DNA of 64,000 nucleotides. Source: Rhabditoides inermis. Its lineage: Eukaryota; Nematoda; Chromadorea; Rhabditida; Rhabditidae. The notes beneath the pieces are model-generated. The model saw only the letters and a list, made by a program, of their open reading frames with translations. It was not told the DNA's origin and did no database searches. Within the stretch, counting starts at the first letter, position 1, and each line of letters opens with the position of its first letter. The stretch is taken from positions 642,001 through 706,000 of the forward strand of contig CAWZYM010000271.1 of assembly GCA_963966185.1 (NCBI GenBank). The letters are read 5' to 3'. Positions 16,601-30,530 of this stretch are shown piece after piece. The position numbers and the translations under genes were made by a program.

Positions 16601-19600
16601 AGCCTTCGCTAACGGCTGCATTTCTTCTGGTCGCATTACTTCCGTAATAGAATGCACCAGCTGCAAATGTGTGGCCGTTGACGTTTGGATAATGCGTTCA
16701 AGATAGCAGAGAACAGATGGAATTAGTCGTTTTTCTACGTTTTATGGCTTTGTAGTGTATGAACGATGTGCGCACATGTAAAGTGTGAAAATGTGAACAA
16801 AGGTAGGAGAGTGTTGAGCGTATCTTACATGATGACGACCAACTATATATGTGCCAGCACTCGGAATGAGTGACAGAAATAGCCATTCATAAAAGAGTGT
16901 CATTTTTAGACTCTGATCCTCTCTATTCGCGCTCCTCACTTTCCCATGAATGCGATATTATGTCTCCGTTGCTCTACGACATAAATACTTTAAGGCTCCG
17001 GCATAAGTAGGGACCGGTTTATGCTTGTGCGGATGGCCTTTGAGGCCCACGAATATACAATCATTGCGCGAGCAACTGATAGCACACGGTTCGTAAATGT
17101 GGGCCAATATTCGATGGGGCGAAAGTGGGAAAGGGTTCTCTCTTCACGGCGGCTCTTCTCTATGGGGACAGTGGATGGGGACTCGTCCAGGGTCGAGGGT
17201 GCCGCATCCTTTTCTTCGGGGAAGAGAGTGGCGAGGTAGCCGCGAGCCTGTCTCCGTCTCCTCTGAGAGCGTCCTGTCCTACTCCCGCGCCGGCGCTTTC
17301 ATCTTACCGTACCTGGAAGTAGAGCATTAGCTTCCCTCGAAGGTGGGCCGCTTAAGGAAAGGGGAGCTAAAATATGGCTAATACATCACAATTTACTGAT
17401 CTGTGATGTTAGCCAGTGATGGATCTCTGAATAAGTGAACACGCGCGAGTTGTGAGTGAGTGGTAGATATGCACCATCCAATCCCGAGAAACAGTGTGCG
17501 AGATTTCACCTTATAACGAGTCCCCTATGACAAGTACATACGGGACGAAAGAAATTAGACCAGAACAACGAGCACGGGCTCGCTCTTTCTATTGCTATGA
17601 CTGACAGTATTTTTGCCAGGTCGTGAGTACTGTGAATGGAAACTGGGTACCTACGCGCGTTCGCGAATGGCTGAAATACGGCGGGCAGCGACGCGTGCTT
17701 GTCAACGGGCCAACGGGAAATGAACGTATAGAATTATGCTCAAGGATCTGATAAGAGCAAAATACAGATAGTATGGATTAGGAATACAAGATACATCGGG
17801 AAACCTTCTAATCGAGCTACTCGCTATCCTTAGCGGAGGGCCACTAGGCGGGCGGGCGGGTTAGAGCCGCTTTCAGCGATGGGAGGGAGGGATAGCAAAA
17901 GCCTTGAATGGCGTTTCGTCTCGCCGCCGGCGCGGTGCAGTTCACGAGAGTGTTGCACCGACCGCTGCACTATGCACTACACTACACTACTCACACCTCC
18001 GCCCTAAATTGTATTATGTCTCCGTTGCTCTACGACATAAATACTTTAAGGCTCCGGCATAAGTAGGGACCGGTTTATGCTTGAAACATGCAAAGGGAGA
18101 TGTGTGCTCTACGTCGCAATAAGAGCGGGTGAGCGGGCCTCACAGGGGAAAGGGTCACACACACCAACCTTATTTCACTCCGGCTGCTGGTGCTGACTCC
18201 GCCTCCGCATATGAGACGCCGGGCAGATCGGGCTTCGGGCACGTCGGAAGTATACGCACTGTAAAGCGATAGTGAACATCCGTTACGGCCGTTGAATAGC
18301 GAAGCGCATTTTTTTTTACTCCGGTGCGTTTAAAATGAAACAACAATCAACAGCGATATAGTCTGAGTGAGATAAACAGAAGGGCATGGTAACATTGCCG
18401 CAGAAGGTGCCGTGAAATAGATAACGTGAGACCGTACACGGGATCCAAGTGCTGCATATGCGGCACATGTCAAACGTTAGCGTCATATCGAAACCAGACG
18501 GTTAACACGATATGAACGCGAGTGAGGAAGAGCGAACAGTCATGTTCACAACGGACGCGTGTAAGATTCGCCGTTAGACTGACATGATTCCGCAGTGACG
18601 ACGTAAAGCGATGATGGATGATAAGGAATCGAAAGAAAGTTGATTATATGTAAATAACGGATGCGAAAAACAATGAGGCGAGCAGGTCAGCTGTGAAAAT
18701 GAAACGTTATCTCGAAATCGAAACTACGTTTGCAACCACATAAAAAAACTGTGAGAGTGGTCACGGTCGGGTCACAACCCGTTTTACTCGTTAGACATGT
18801 TTTAGACAGTCACGGTCGGCCGAATCGAGGCAGAATCGAACATTTAGTGATTCGTGCATCACCAGTGCGGGATTATTCCACAGCCGTAATAAAAGGATAG
18901 GAGTTGCACTTTAATCACTGGTTAGTACACAACGGGTGCGAAACGGCGAGTGAGGTGAGGCACTTTCTGCGCGAGACGCCTAGACACGAACTGCGCGAGG
19001 AAAAAACCGCGTTGACGTGTTCTCGTTCATATATTAAAGCCTTACAAAAGTCATGTCACTGCCCAGATAGCCCGCATCACGAAAATCTCCGATATGGAAA
19101 CACTTGCATTTTTTTCGATATAGAAATAGTGAACATTCTTCTCGGGATACACGGAAAGAAAATCGGCGAACATAGAGCGAGAATCGCGCCCATTTGTTCG
19201 CTGTTCTGCAGGTAAATGAATTGGCGCGCAGGATGCGATCTTGTTCTAAACAGAGCTCCACGAGGAAGAGAAGCAGAGAAGAGCAATGAACAAAGAAGCA
19301 CCGTACGCTGATAAACGATAGAGGCTAGGGCCGCATTCTCTTTGCGCGAAAAGCGAATGAGAAAATTGCGAGTGCGCGAAAAATAGGAAGAACGGATGAT
19401 TCTCCACCGAATGTTCTGCGAGTGCGGAGGTCACCGAGATGCGGTGGGGGACGCAACAAAGACCGCTTCATCTTAGCTACTTCACTCCGCGCTCTACGAG
19501 CGAGAGAGAGAGAGCGGGGAATCGTTGCGATAAACGATAAACAGAGAACGTGACAGCTTATTCACACAATTTGTCGGTGAGCTAGAGTGTGGGGAAAACA

Positions 19601-22600
19601 GCCAGGTTGCTATGAGAATTTTCCAGTGTGCAATACGGGAGAAGGACCACGTCTTCTTCGCTCGATGTTCCGCAAGCGAAAGAGTGGTTTGAAATCACTG
19701 GTTACAAAAAAGGGTTCACCATCACCAGAGTGTGAAAGGGGAGAAGGACCGCGTTTTTCCGTTTTATGCTCCGCGAGCGGGGGTGAGATGAAACCGCCAT
19801 TTTGAGCGGTGGGAAAATAGCCAGAGTGCGATAGGGAAAAAGGACCACGTCCTCTTTACTCGGTGCTCCGCGGGCGAAACTGGAGGTAAATTGCCTATTG
19901 CCAGGTTGCGAAAAAGATTCGTCCTAGTGCGAAACGGGTGAAAGATCGGGTTCTCTTCACTCACTGTCCAGGGTGATTGAGTGGTGAGAAATTGCCAGGT
20001 TGCAATAAGGAGTCGCCAGAATGCGAGACGGGCGAAGGATCAAGTCCTCTTCACTCACTGCCCCGGAATATTGAATAGTGAGAGATCGCCAGGTTGCGAT
20101 GAGTGGATTCTGATCGCCAGGTTGCGATAAATGAGTATGAGTGCTCATCGCCAGATTGCGATATATGAGCAGTACCCGCCAGGTTGCGATGAATGGATAC
20201 TCATCGCCAGGTTGCGATATATGAGTATGAGTGCTCATCGCCAGATTGCGATATATGAGCTGTGTTCGCCAGATTGCGGTATATGGGTGGCAGTGTAGGT
20301 TGTCCAGATGCGAGATGCGACCTCGGTGGACCATCATGACGGAGGACCAGCAGGGTTGGGGATGGGGCGTGGGCCTCAGCAACCGCGTAACCTCCAAACT
20401 CGTCGCAAGGCGAGCGGGCTGAGTCCTGTATCAGAATTAAAGGGGTACCCCCGGACGGGTTAAAACACAATTGCTGAGTCTGCTGATCGGGCAGACAACC
20501 GCTTGAAGACAAGCGTGATGGGCAGACGCAATACAAAAGCGACATTTTCGACTCGCCTGAGACAGACGCATGGCCTTATGTGACCAATCGTACCAAAATG
20601 TATACAGGTAAAACTGTGGGAAGCTTATCGATGATAGGCGACGAGAATTGCGCAAGTAGACACGGCGGGTCGAAAGCGGTGTGGAAATGAAAGTGGGCGG
20701 AGTCAAGTCAGATTCTGAGATTTGAATTTATTTGAATTCAAATTTTGGCGGGAAAACTCGTAGTTTGCTGTTTTTTATAGTTTATTCAATACAAATGTTG
20801 TTTTTATAATATAATTAATAAATTTTCGTCCGTTAATGGATTCGCACATACTTAATGAGTGTGTCTATGCCCAAGTTGTGCCTTGTTTCTCGTTTCTCGC
20901 CAAAATGAACAGCTTTTTCTGAAATTTCGCGAATTTGCCTCAGTCATTTTCCTATTACCTTTCTTCACGTATACTATTTTCTTCAATTTTTCATCCGTTA
21001 ATCGATGAAGACATACTCAATGAGTGTGTCTGTACCCTATTTGCGCCCTCGCTTTCTTTTCCAGTCGAAATGAACAGCTTTTTCTGCGATTTCGCGCGCG
21101 CACCTCGGTCATTTTTCAATCATAATTCTTCACGCATCGTGTTTTCTTCAATTTCGCGTCCGTTAATAGATGCATACACACTCAGTGACTGTTTATGTAC
21201 CCAATTTGCGTCATCTCTCTCTTTCCCCGTCGAAATGAACTGAGTTTTCTGTCATTTTCCACGCGTGTTATGACCATTATAGGTTCCTTCGACCGCACCT
21301 GCAATCGGCACACACTTCATTCGAAAGGTCAGTCAAGGGAAAAGGGAAGGCCAAACGAATGAGAGAGGGGGGGGAGAGATAGATGGAGAGAGAGAGATAG
21401 AGGGAGAGAGAGAGAGAGAACCGAGGTTGAAAAAGTCAACTGTAGTGAAACGTTTTTAGGATCGTCGTCATGCACCGAACAACAACGACGATCTGCAGCC
21501 GCTCTGCCCTTCCAAGAAATCCTTCACCAAGTAAACTTACCTGTTATTTTTGCCTTGTTTACCTGTTGTTTTTGTCGAAGTGTCGAAGTCTGAGTGGTTA
21601 TGTGATGATTTATTCTCACTGACATAAATCAATATGTTGCACATGCCATGTTTTTTCTATGAAGTCATAATTGTGTTCTGCATACACTGAGATACTTGCT
21701 CGCTACTCGCTGTTCGCGTCCGGCGGGAACATGGTCGCGCACTTGCCACTCGTCGCAACTAGCACTCTTGGTGTAGTGGATAGCGCGTCGGTCTGCTGCC
21801 GTCACGCTCGCGGGTTCGACTCCCGCCCCGAGCGGGATGTTTTGCCAGCATTCTTACACCGTTTCTAATCCTATTTCAACGTTCGACTCGCCGTGTAGAA
21901 GAAAAAAAACAGGACGACGGACGAGCGATGAACATAAGTAGCTATTTAGATGAGGTAAACAACTTGAAGCGGACGCGTAGAAACAGCAAAGGAGATAACA
22001 AAAAACAATAAGGCCATCCATTTTGCAAAGCAAAAGCCTTGAATGGCGTTTCGTCTCGCCGCCGGCGCGGTGCAGTTCACGAGAGTGTTGCACCGACCGC
22101 TGCACTATGCACTACACTACACTACTCACACCTCCGCCCTAAATTGTATTGTTGTGCTCATTTAGTCACACTACGAATGGCCGAAACTGAAATTGCTTGC
22201 ACGTCGAAAGATGGATTATTTTTCATTATATGTACATGCGCGGTGACTAGGTGTGGTCAGTCTCTTCCAAACAATTGTTCTTCGTAACACATGGTCGTCG
22301 CTTTTAAAAAAAACAGCTTTGCAATTTCTTTAAAAAAAAAAAGGTTCTCGTCCAGCTGGACATCAACACCGTGGCAGCCGGGGGCGGCTCGCGGCTCTTC
22401 TTCCGCGACGGTCTCTTCGTGGTCGGGCCGGAGTCGGCCGGCGCCCACCCCGGACCCGCATGCTACATGAAGGCGAGTCGGGCGGCACTCTGTGAGACAG
22501 TGTCGTGAAAATCGCCGGGCGTCGTGCCACTGCTCGAGTCTTGCTCTGACAGAGTACGGTGTCTTGACTTGGGCGCTGCCTTTTCTTTCATTGTGATGTT

Positions 22601-25600
22601 GTCTTGTCCTATCCGGCATGTGTGCAGGGCGGTCCGCTGGCGATCACTGACGCGAACCTGCTGCTCGGCCGCATCCAACCCGACCACTTCCCCCGCATAT
22701 TCGGACCCAACGCCGACCAGCCTCTCGATAGGTGAGCAGTGCTTTTTTTCATTCTTTTTCAAAAATCTATTTCGTGAGTGCAAGTGATGAAAACGCGTTG
22801 ATACCGCGGCGTGATTGAATGTAGTAATGTAATGTAATGTTTTATCTTAATCGGCAGGTATAGGCATACATGGGAGTAATACATGACGAGAGAGAAAAAT
22901 TACAAGATTGTACATGGTGTGTCGTGTTGCAGGGAGTCGTCGCTGCGCGCGTTCCACACGCTGCTGCTCGACATCAACGCGTGGCAGCGCACGCACGGCG
23001 CCAAGGTGGGTGAGGGGGTGCATGTGTCCATGTCAGACCCCTGTGTGCAGGAGTACACGGTGGAAGAGGCGGCGCTCGGCTTCCTAGCCGTCGCCAACGA
23101 AGAGATGAGCCGGCCCATTCGAGCCATCACCCAGGTGAGCTCAACTTTTTTTTCCCTGGTCCCATTAGCCGAACATGATGAAAAATATCCTTTAAATTCT
23201 TGCACTCTCTCATTCTTTTTCTGTCACTCTTCCACTCAATCTCACATTCTCTTTTTTACAGGCTCATTCTCTCACTCCCACTTTCACCGTCTCATACTCT
23301 CACTCTCTCACACGCTCACTGTCTCCCACTCTCATTCTCCTTCTCTCCCCCCCCCCTTCACTCTCTCCCTCGCAGGCCAAGGGCTTCGACACGTCGGACC
23401 ACGTGCTGGCGTGTTTCGGCGGCGCCGGCGGACAGCACGCCTGCTCCGTGGCGCAAGTGCTCGGTGGGTGAGTGGGTGAGTCCACGCCATTCACCCCCTC
23501 TATCTGACATGGCCAACATGTCGTCGTCAACCCTCGCAACCTGTTACGGTCAGAGAAACGTGTGCACGAACACCGTATGGAAAGCTGAAGAGTGTCGAAG
23601 AGACCTGACCACTGACTCGAGACCGGCCTCCGGCCTCATCTATGTATTTTTGACACTAGCGATCAAACTCCCTTGCAACCACGAAACGTGTGACCGAAGG
23701 CGTTTTCGTTTTCATTGGGACGCACCACGTATTTACTTTTGTCAGGCATCGGCAGTGTGGTGGTGCACCGGTACGCGGGCGTGCTGTCCGCCTATGGAAT
23801 CGCGCTGGCCGACGTGGTGGACGAGGCGCAGGAGCCCGCGCAGTGCACGTTCCAGACCGGTCAGTCGGGTATGAACAGTTTGGATTGGATGGGTGAAATT
23901 GCGGTCGCGAACGGTCGCTGGTTCGATTCCTCGGGCATTTGTTCGGCCGAATTCCACTATCTTCCGGTGGGGCGCGTGAACCCACTCTCTCCCTCTGACG
24001 TGAGAGTCCTACTATCGGCGGCGGCAGTATTTCTAGATCTTCTACCACGCCTCGCATCCGGAACTGGTCACTTCGCCATGTTCACGCCCATCTACCATGA
24101 ACATCCAGGATGCGTTCCACTGTTCCAGCCAAGGAACCCTAACACTGTAGGATTGTGTGTGCTACCAGATAATGCTAACATTGTATGTATAATAGGCTCG
24201 CACTTTGCTAACATTGTATGTATAATAGGCTCACAACATTGTATGTATAATAGGCGATAATAGGCTCGCACTTACGAGGAGTGTTGTTAGAGCCACACTC
24301 GCGGATCTGAACCGAATTGATAGGATATCTTAGTTAGGACCCCAGACATCGATTTCTGGTGTTACTTTTTCCTACGCGCCATATACGTTTCCAGTACAAA
24401 AACGTACAGGGCTGGTTTTTTGGCTACTTCATTCCACCTCTGGCGGTCAATGACCGAGCCGTTGTGGCATAGTGGTTAGCGCGTCAGTCTGTATGTCAGA
24501 ACAGAGGCTGAGGTTCGATTCCGCGCACACGATTTTTGTTTTGCCAGCAGTTTCTGGACGTTTCTGGAGTTTGTAACTACAAATACGTTCTTCTTTTTAC
24601 TTTTTTTTAAAACATTTTTGTCCAATATCGTTCAACTATATTGTGCTTTTTCACACTTAAGATATTGTTTTGGTTGAAACGTTTAATTTGAAAACAGTTA
24701 TAACAAAGCGTGAACATTTGTAATCTGTGTTTTTTTTCCATCAACAAGAAACGCAAGTCCAGGAACTGCTGGCAAAACAAAAATCGTGTGCGCGGAATCG
24801 AACCCCAGCCTCTGTTCTGACAGACGGGCGCGCTAACCACTAGGCCACAACGGCTCGGTCTTTGACCGCCAGAGGTGGAATGAGGTAGCCAAAACCCAGC
24901 TCTGTACGTTTTCGTACTGGAAACGTATATGGCGCGTAGGAAAAAGTAACACCAGAAATCGATGTTTGGGGTCCTAACTAAGATATCCTATCAATTTGGT
25001 TCGGATCCGCGAGTGTGGCTCTAACAACACTCCTCGTTAGCTCAGGATTTTTCGGTGAAAACATTATCGTGGATTTTGAACATACAGTATACTGAACGAA
25101 ATGAACAGCACATTTTCACTGCCGTTCATATTTCTATTTCGCTGAAACTCTCACATGACTACGTGGCGTAGTGGTAACTTTCTCGCTTACCAAACAGCCG
25201 TCCGCGGGTTCGACTTCGGTTCGACCACCAAAGTTTTGTCAAAATGAAAACATTATCCAATGGGTGTCTGCTCGTTGTCCAACCACCCTAATGTCTCTCG
25301 TGAAAAGAGTGAAACTCATCTGAGGGCCCACTATACATGTCGGAATCAGGCTGATAAACAACAACGAAATCGCGGTCTTTCAGAGTTGCGTTTCGAATTG
25401 CTTCCATAACATCCCCGAGTTTTTTTGCGGACTACTCCCAATAAATTTTATCATGTCAACATATATCAATTTTGGTGATACGAGATACGGGTTTGTGCGT
25501 TTGTTTCAGCGACGTTTCCGCACCTGTGCGCGCGTCTCTCCGCGCTTGTGGAAAAGGCACGCGCCACGCTCACCGCACAGGACTTTAGCGACGAGAGGAT

Positions 25601-28600
25601 GAGATTCGAGTACTACCTACACATGCGGTGCGTCGCCGCGCTTGAGAGTGTGAATCGCGTGTGTTCAGATACGCGCGCACCGACTGTGCCATCATGACGT
25701 GCGCGGCCGTCGACCTCGCCCGGCCAGAGACGCTCGAGGCGTTCAGAGATGCGTTCAAGGTAAGCTCACGCCGATTGACCACGTCTGCATGAGATATTCA
25801 CACACTGTTGTTCAGGCGACGTACAAGCGCGAGTTTGGCTTCGTGCTGGAGGAGCGAGACGTGCTGGTCGATGATATACGGTGCGTCATAGAAGTGCATT
25901 GATGATATGTGTGAAAAAGGATGTGTGTGAATGCGAATCGTGGTATCATCATAAAGTTGCATTGTGAACCTAGTAGATTAGCTCACACGTATGGAGCATA
26001 GTTCTTATTTGGTGCCAGATTGAGTTCAGCCGGTGCGATCTGACCAATGAAGGGGATAGTGGAGAGTGCCACTGGCATACCCCCCCCCCCCTTTGACAGC
26101 TGATTCGTAACGCCGCTACGGTCTGTGTTACGACATGGCATACGACCGTGTTTTGCTGTCTCTATTCTCACATCTAGCCCTACTCGTTACAGTGTGCGCG
26201 CCGTAGGCATGTCATCAGTACAGACTAGCGAGCGACTGGAGACAGCCACCGATCCACAACCGCCCGTCGAGGAGACCAGGCAGTGCTACTTCAAGGTGCG
26301 GCGCTCTTTTCTCCACTTCTCTCTCTCTCTCTCCACGAATACACCTCTCAGGAGGGCGCGCTGCCGACGCCCCTCTACGACCTGTGCAGGCTGCGTGCCG
26401 GCCACGTCATCGCCGGTCCCGCGCTCATCATCGACGCCAACAGGTGGGCGGCGTTCAATCGATTCAAATAATTATCCAGAATCGCATATTCATGTACCTA
26501 TTGCACGCATGAGAGATGGTTTGGTTAGCGCTGGGAGTGGCATCGACGAACGCGCCATTGCAGCACGATGGTGGTGGAGCCGCTGTGCACGGCGACACTG
26601 CGCGCGGACGGAGTGGTGGACATAGCGGTGCGATGGCAGGCCAACGACGACGGCGCCACTGAGGTGGGGGAGTCACTTCACATTGTCTCAAGGCCAGATG
26701 GTGTGCGTCGCAGGTCGACCCGATCCGCCTGGCCATCTTCTCGAACCGCTTCATGTCGATCGCCGAGCAGATGGGCCGCGTGCTGCAGAGAACGGCCATC
26801 TCCACCAACATCAAGGTGCCGTCAGGGTTTCACTGTTACAGAAACACGTATAATAATCATGTTTATCTGCCGTGACATAACATACACGAATATGTGAGAA
26901 TGAGAAGAAAGAAGTTCGAAACGTATCTCGAATTTCTTCCTTCTTTTGAAACATCGTAAAAGTGGTGAATTAGAGAGGGCGCGCCAGCGCCCTCTCGTTT
27001 GTACTGGATGTCCCCGCGCGCTAGAATGCTCAAAAACGACTTTTCCCGGATGAAGCACTTTTCCTCATTTTGAAGTGATTTCCACTGTTACATTGCATTC
27101 ACATCTCTATTCGATAGAGTTATAGAAAGTTGTATTGAGTTTGATTGAATTTGAAGCGAGATACGGAGAGTCCGCATTCGAGTGCGGATTGAGATTGGTG
27201 TCGGGCGGGCGGGCGGGCGTCGGACAATCGCTTTCGCCCCGCCCCCTCTGTGTGTGAGTGAGAGAGAGAGGCGAATAGCGGGTGCGCGTCGGTATCCTCG
27301 CAGCGAATCGCGAACGTGTATGAAAATATAATTTTGTGAAACAAAACTTAAGAAAAGGACAGATATTATCTTTCAAAAGTACTTCCAAGTAAAAGTAGTT
27401 GGTTTGTACTGTTGTCTCAGTTGAGCAAAAGGACTGACATGTTTTCAATGGAGACATGTGCAAACAGGCTCTCAGCATTATTCGACGTGTTATGTTACAA
27501 CAGAAGTTGTGTTTTTAGATAATAACTGCATAACTTTGTAAACGCGTTCATTATAATATGGCCGCTTTGCACTGGTATGAGAGAGAGAGAGCCTGTTGGC
27601 ACATGTCTCCATTGAAAACATGTCAGTCCTTTTGCTCAACTGACGAGGAGTGTCGTTAGAGCCACACTCTCGGATCCGAACCAAATTGATAGGATACCTT
27701 AGTTAGGACCCCATACATCGATTTCTGATGTTCCTTTTTCCTACGCGCCATATACGTTTCCAGTACGAAAACGTACAGGGCTGGTTTTTTGGCTACCTCA
27801 TTTCATCTATGGCGGTTAAAGACCGAGCCGTTGTGGCGTAGTGGTTAGCGCATCAGTCTGTCAGACGAAAGGCTGGGGTTCGAGTCCGCGCACACGATTT
27901 TGTTTTGCCAGCAGTTTCTGGACTTGGACTTGAAGTTTTTTGTTGCGAAGTGCTTCTGTTTGTAACTACAAATACGTTCTTCTTCTTTTTTAAAAACATT
28001 TTTGTCCAATATCGTTCAACTATATTGTGTTTCTTTACACTTAAGATATTGTTTTGGCTGAAACGTTTAGTTTGAAAACAGTTATAACAAAGCGTGAACA
28101 TTTGTAATCTGTGTTTTTTTTTCCATCAACAATAAATGCAAGTCCAGGAACTGCTGGCAAAACAAAAATCATGTGCGCGGACTCGAACCCCAGCCTCTGG
28201 TCTGACAGACTGATGCGCTAACCACTAAGCCACAACGGCTCGGTTTTTGACCGCCAGAGGTGGAATGAGGTAGCCAAAACCAAGCCCTGTACGTTTTCGT
28301 ACTGGAAACGTATATGGCGCGTAGGAAAAAGTAACACCAGAAATTGATGTCTGGGGTCCTAACTAAGGTATCCTATCAATTTGGTTCGGATCCGAGAGTG
28401 TGGCTCTAACGACACTCCTCGTGAGACAACAGTACAAACCAACTACTTTTACTTGGAAGTACTTTTGAAAGATAATGTATAGTGGGTCCGCAAATGAGTT
28501 CCACTCTTTTGACGAGAGACATTAGGGTGATTAGACAACGATCAGAACCCCTTGGACGATGTTCTCAATTTGACAAAACTTTGCGAGGGTACCCAAGATC

Positions 28601-30485
28601 CAAGATCGAACCCGCGAACTGCTGCTTACTAAGCGGTAGCGTTACCACTGCGCTACGTGGTCATGTGAGAGGATCAGTGGAGTAGAGGTATGAACGGCAA
28701 AAACAAGATGCTGCGCGTTCCGTTCAGTATACTGTATGTTCAAAATTCACGATAATGTTTACAACGAAAAATCCTGAGCCAAGTGCGAGCTTATTATAGT
28801 GATGGACAGAATCGAGTGAAGAAAAAGAAGAAGAAGATGGGAACACGTATTTCGAACTTGTTCCTTCTTTTCGACGGAAAAGTTGTGAATGTAGTGATGG
28901 ACAGTGAAAAAGAAGAAGAACGTATGTTCTAGGAGCGGCTCGACTTCTCGTGCGCGCTGTTTGGCCCCGACGGCGGGCTCATCGCCAACGCGCCCCACAT
29001 ACCCGTACATCTCGGCGAGTATCGTATCACTACCTGTCTTGTTCATACCATACCTGCTCCACCTGATATACACACAGAACGAGTCCTGAAGTCTGCTGAA
29101 GTGCCTCTGACCAGGCCTCTGACTATTTTTTCTACGATCGATAATGTTGCCAATTTCCCGGTAGAGTCGAGAAGACAGAGTCGAAATCTGCGATCAACTC
29201 ACCGCCTTGATGTGTTTAGGCGGGATGCAGTACTCGGTGGTGTTCCAGATGGAGCACCTCGGTCTCGACAACATCCACGACGGTGACGTGATCCTCTCCA
29301 ATCATCCCGTCGCCGGCGGCAGCCACCTACCAGACTTCACCGTCATCACACCCGTGCGTTATTCTGGCTTTTTTTTTAAAAGAACAGTAACTAAAGAGTT
29401 GCCAGTTACAGTAGTTAAAAAGTTACTATAGAGGTTGGCTGGAGTATGGCGATTACGCGGGTGGTGTGAGTGTTGCGAGTTGGTGAGATTGATGATAGTC
29501 GATAAATAGTGATGCCTAGGTGTTCCTGCCGTCGCACCCGCACCCCGTCTTCTTCCTCGCCAATCGCGGCCACCACGCCGACATTGGAGGACTCGTGCCC
29601 GGCAGCATGCCGCCCAACGCCACCAACCTGCAACAGGTGCGCTCGCTCTGTCTCTTTTGTGAACGGCCCTCGATACGGCTCCGAAACACGCAACGTGAAG
29701 GTGTTTCCATGAGGACAGACAAAATACTGGCTAAAGACCCTCGGAAAGTTCTCACCGCTGTTCACTTTTATAAGGATCGAAGTGCCTATCTGTCTCATAC
29801 TTTTGAGGAGTTTGAATATGGAGTATCCATTTCAGAGATGTGTTTGCAGGAAGGCGCGGCGTTCGTGTCGTTCAAGGTAGTGGACAGGGGAGTGTTCCAG
29901 GAGGCGGCACTCATCGAACAGCTACACGCGCCCGGCAACGTGCCCGGTGGGTTCCTTTTCCCTGTCTCTCTGTCTCTCTGTCTCTCTGTCTCTCTATCTC
30001 TCTATCTCTCTATCTCTCTATCTCTCTATCGCTATCTCCGCCCTTCTCACAGAAGGTGAACACATTTCGTTTTGATGTGACGCGTATGTTGTGTCTCGCT
30101 CACGTTTCCTTCTTCTTCCACAGGCTGCTCCGGCACCCGCAACCTGTCCGACAACATCTCCGACCTCAAGGCCCAGATCGCCGCCAACAACAAGGCCAGT
30201 GTGCATTTTGTCTTCTCTTCTGTGATACAGTGATACAGTGATTGGAGTTCGGCTAACACGCTGACTTGATTGTTGCGAGCAGATGTATCATACATATATT
30301 TGCATATTTTCACCATGTGCTGTTTAGGGCATCTCTCTGGTGTCGGGTCTGATCGGCGAGTACGGTCTGGGCGTGGTGCAGGCGTACATGCGCCACATCC
30401 AGCACACCGCGGAACACAGCGTGCGCGCCATGCTCAAACAGGTCCGCCACTGCCACAACACGCATGTAGCATGTGACACTACACG

Positions 30486-30530
<45 letters not shown>

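Larger units (their letters stand above)
16566..22355 (+). other. 5.8-kb intron 10 of 5-oxoprolinase, filled with repeats
   Basis: The exon before ends in APQ and the exon after begins [11 protein letters not shown], contiguous in known 5-oxoprolinases, so nothing coding is missing. The interval holds two short direct-repeat families, a CCAGGTTGCGAT minisatellite, a 165-bp tandem repeat, GA tracts and a tRNA-like cassette. No nested gene was recognised on either strand. Confidence 0.8.

Noticed and set aside
21764..21840. Functional tRNA gene
   Set aside because: A and B boxes and the T stem are good, but acceptor and anticodon stems do not pair and no normal anticodon loop is found.
23200..23874. 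224-residue plus-strand open frame
   Set aside because: It runs through introns 14 and 15 and crosses true exons in the wrong frame; the 5-oxoprolinase exons explain the coding signal.
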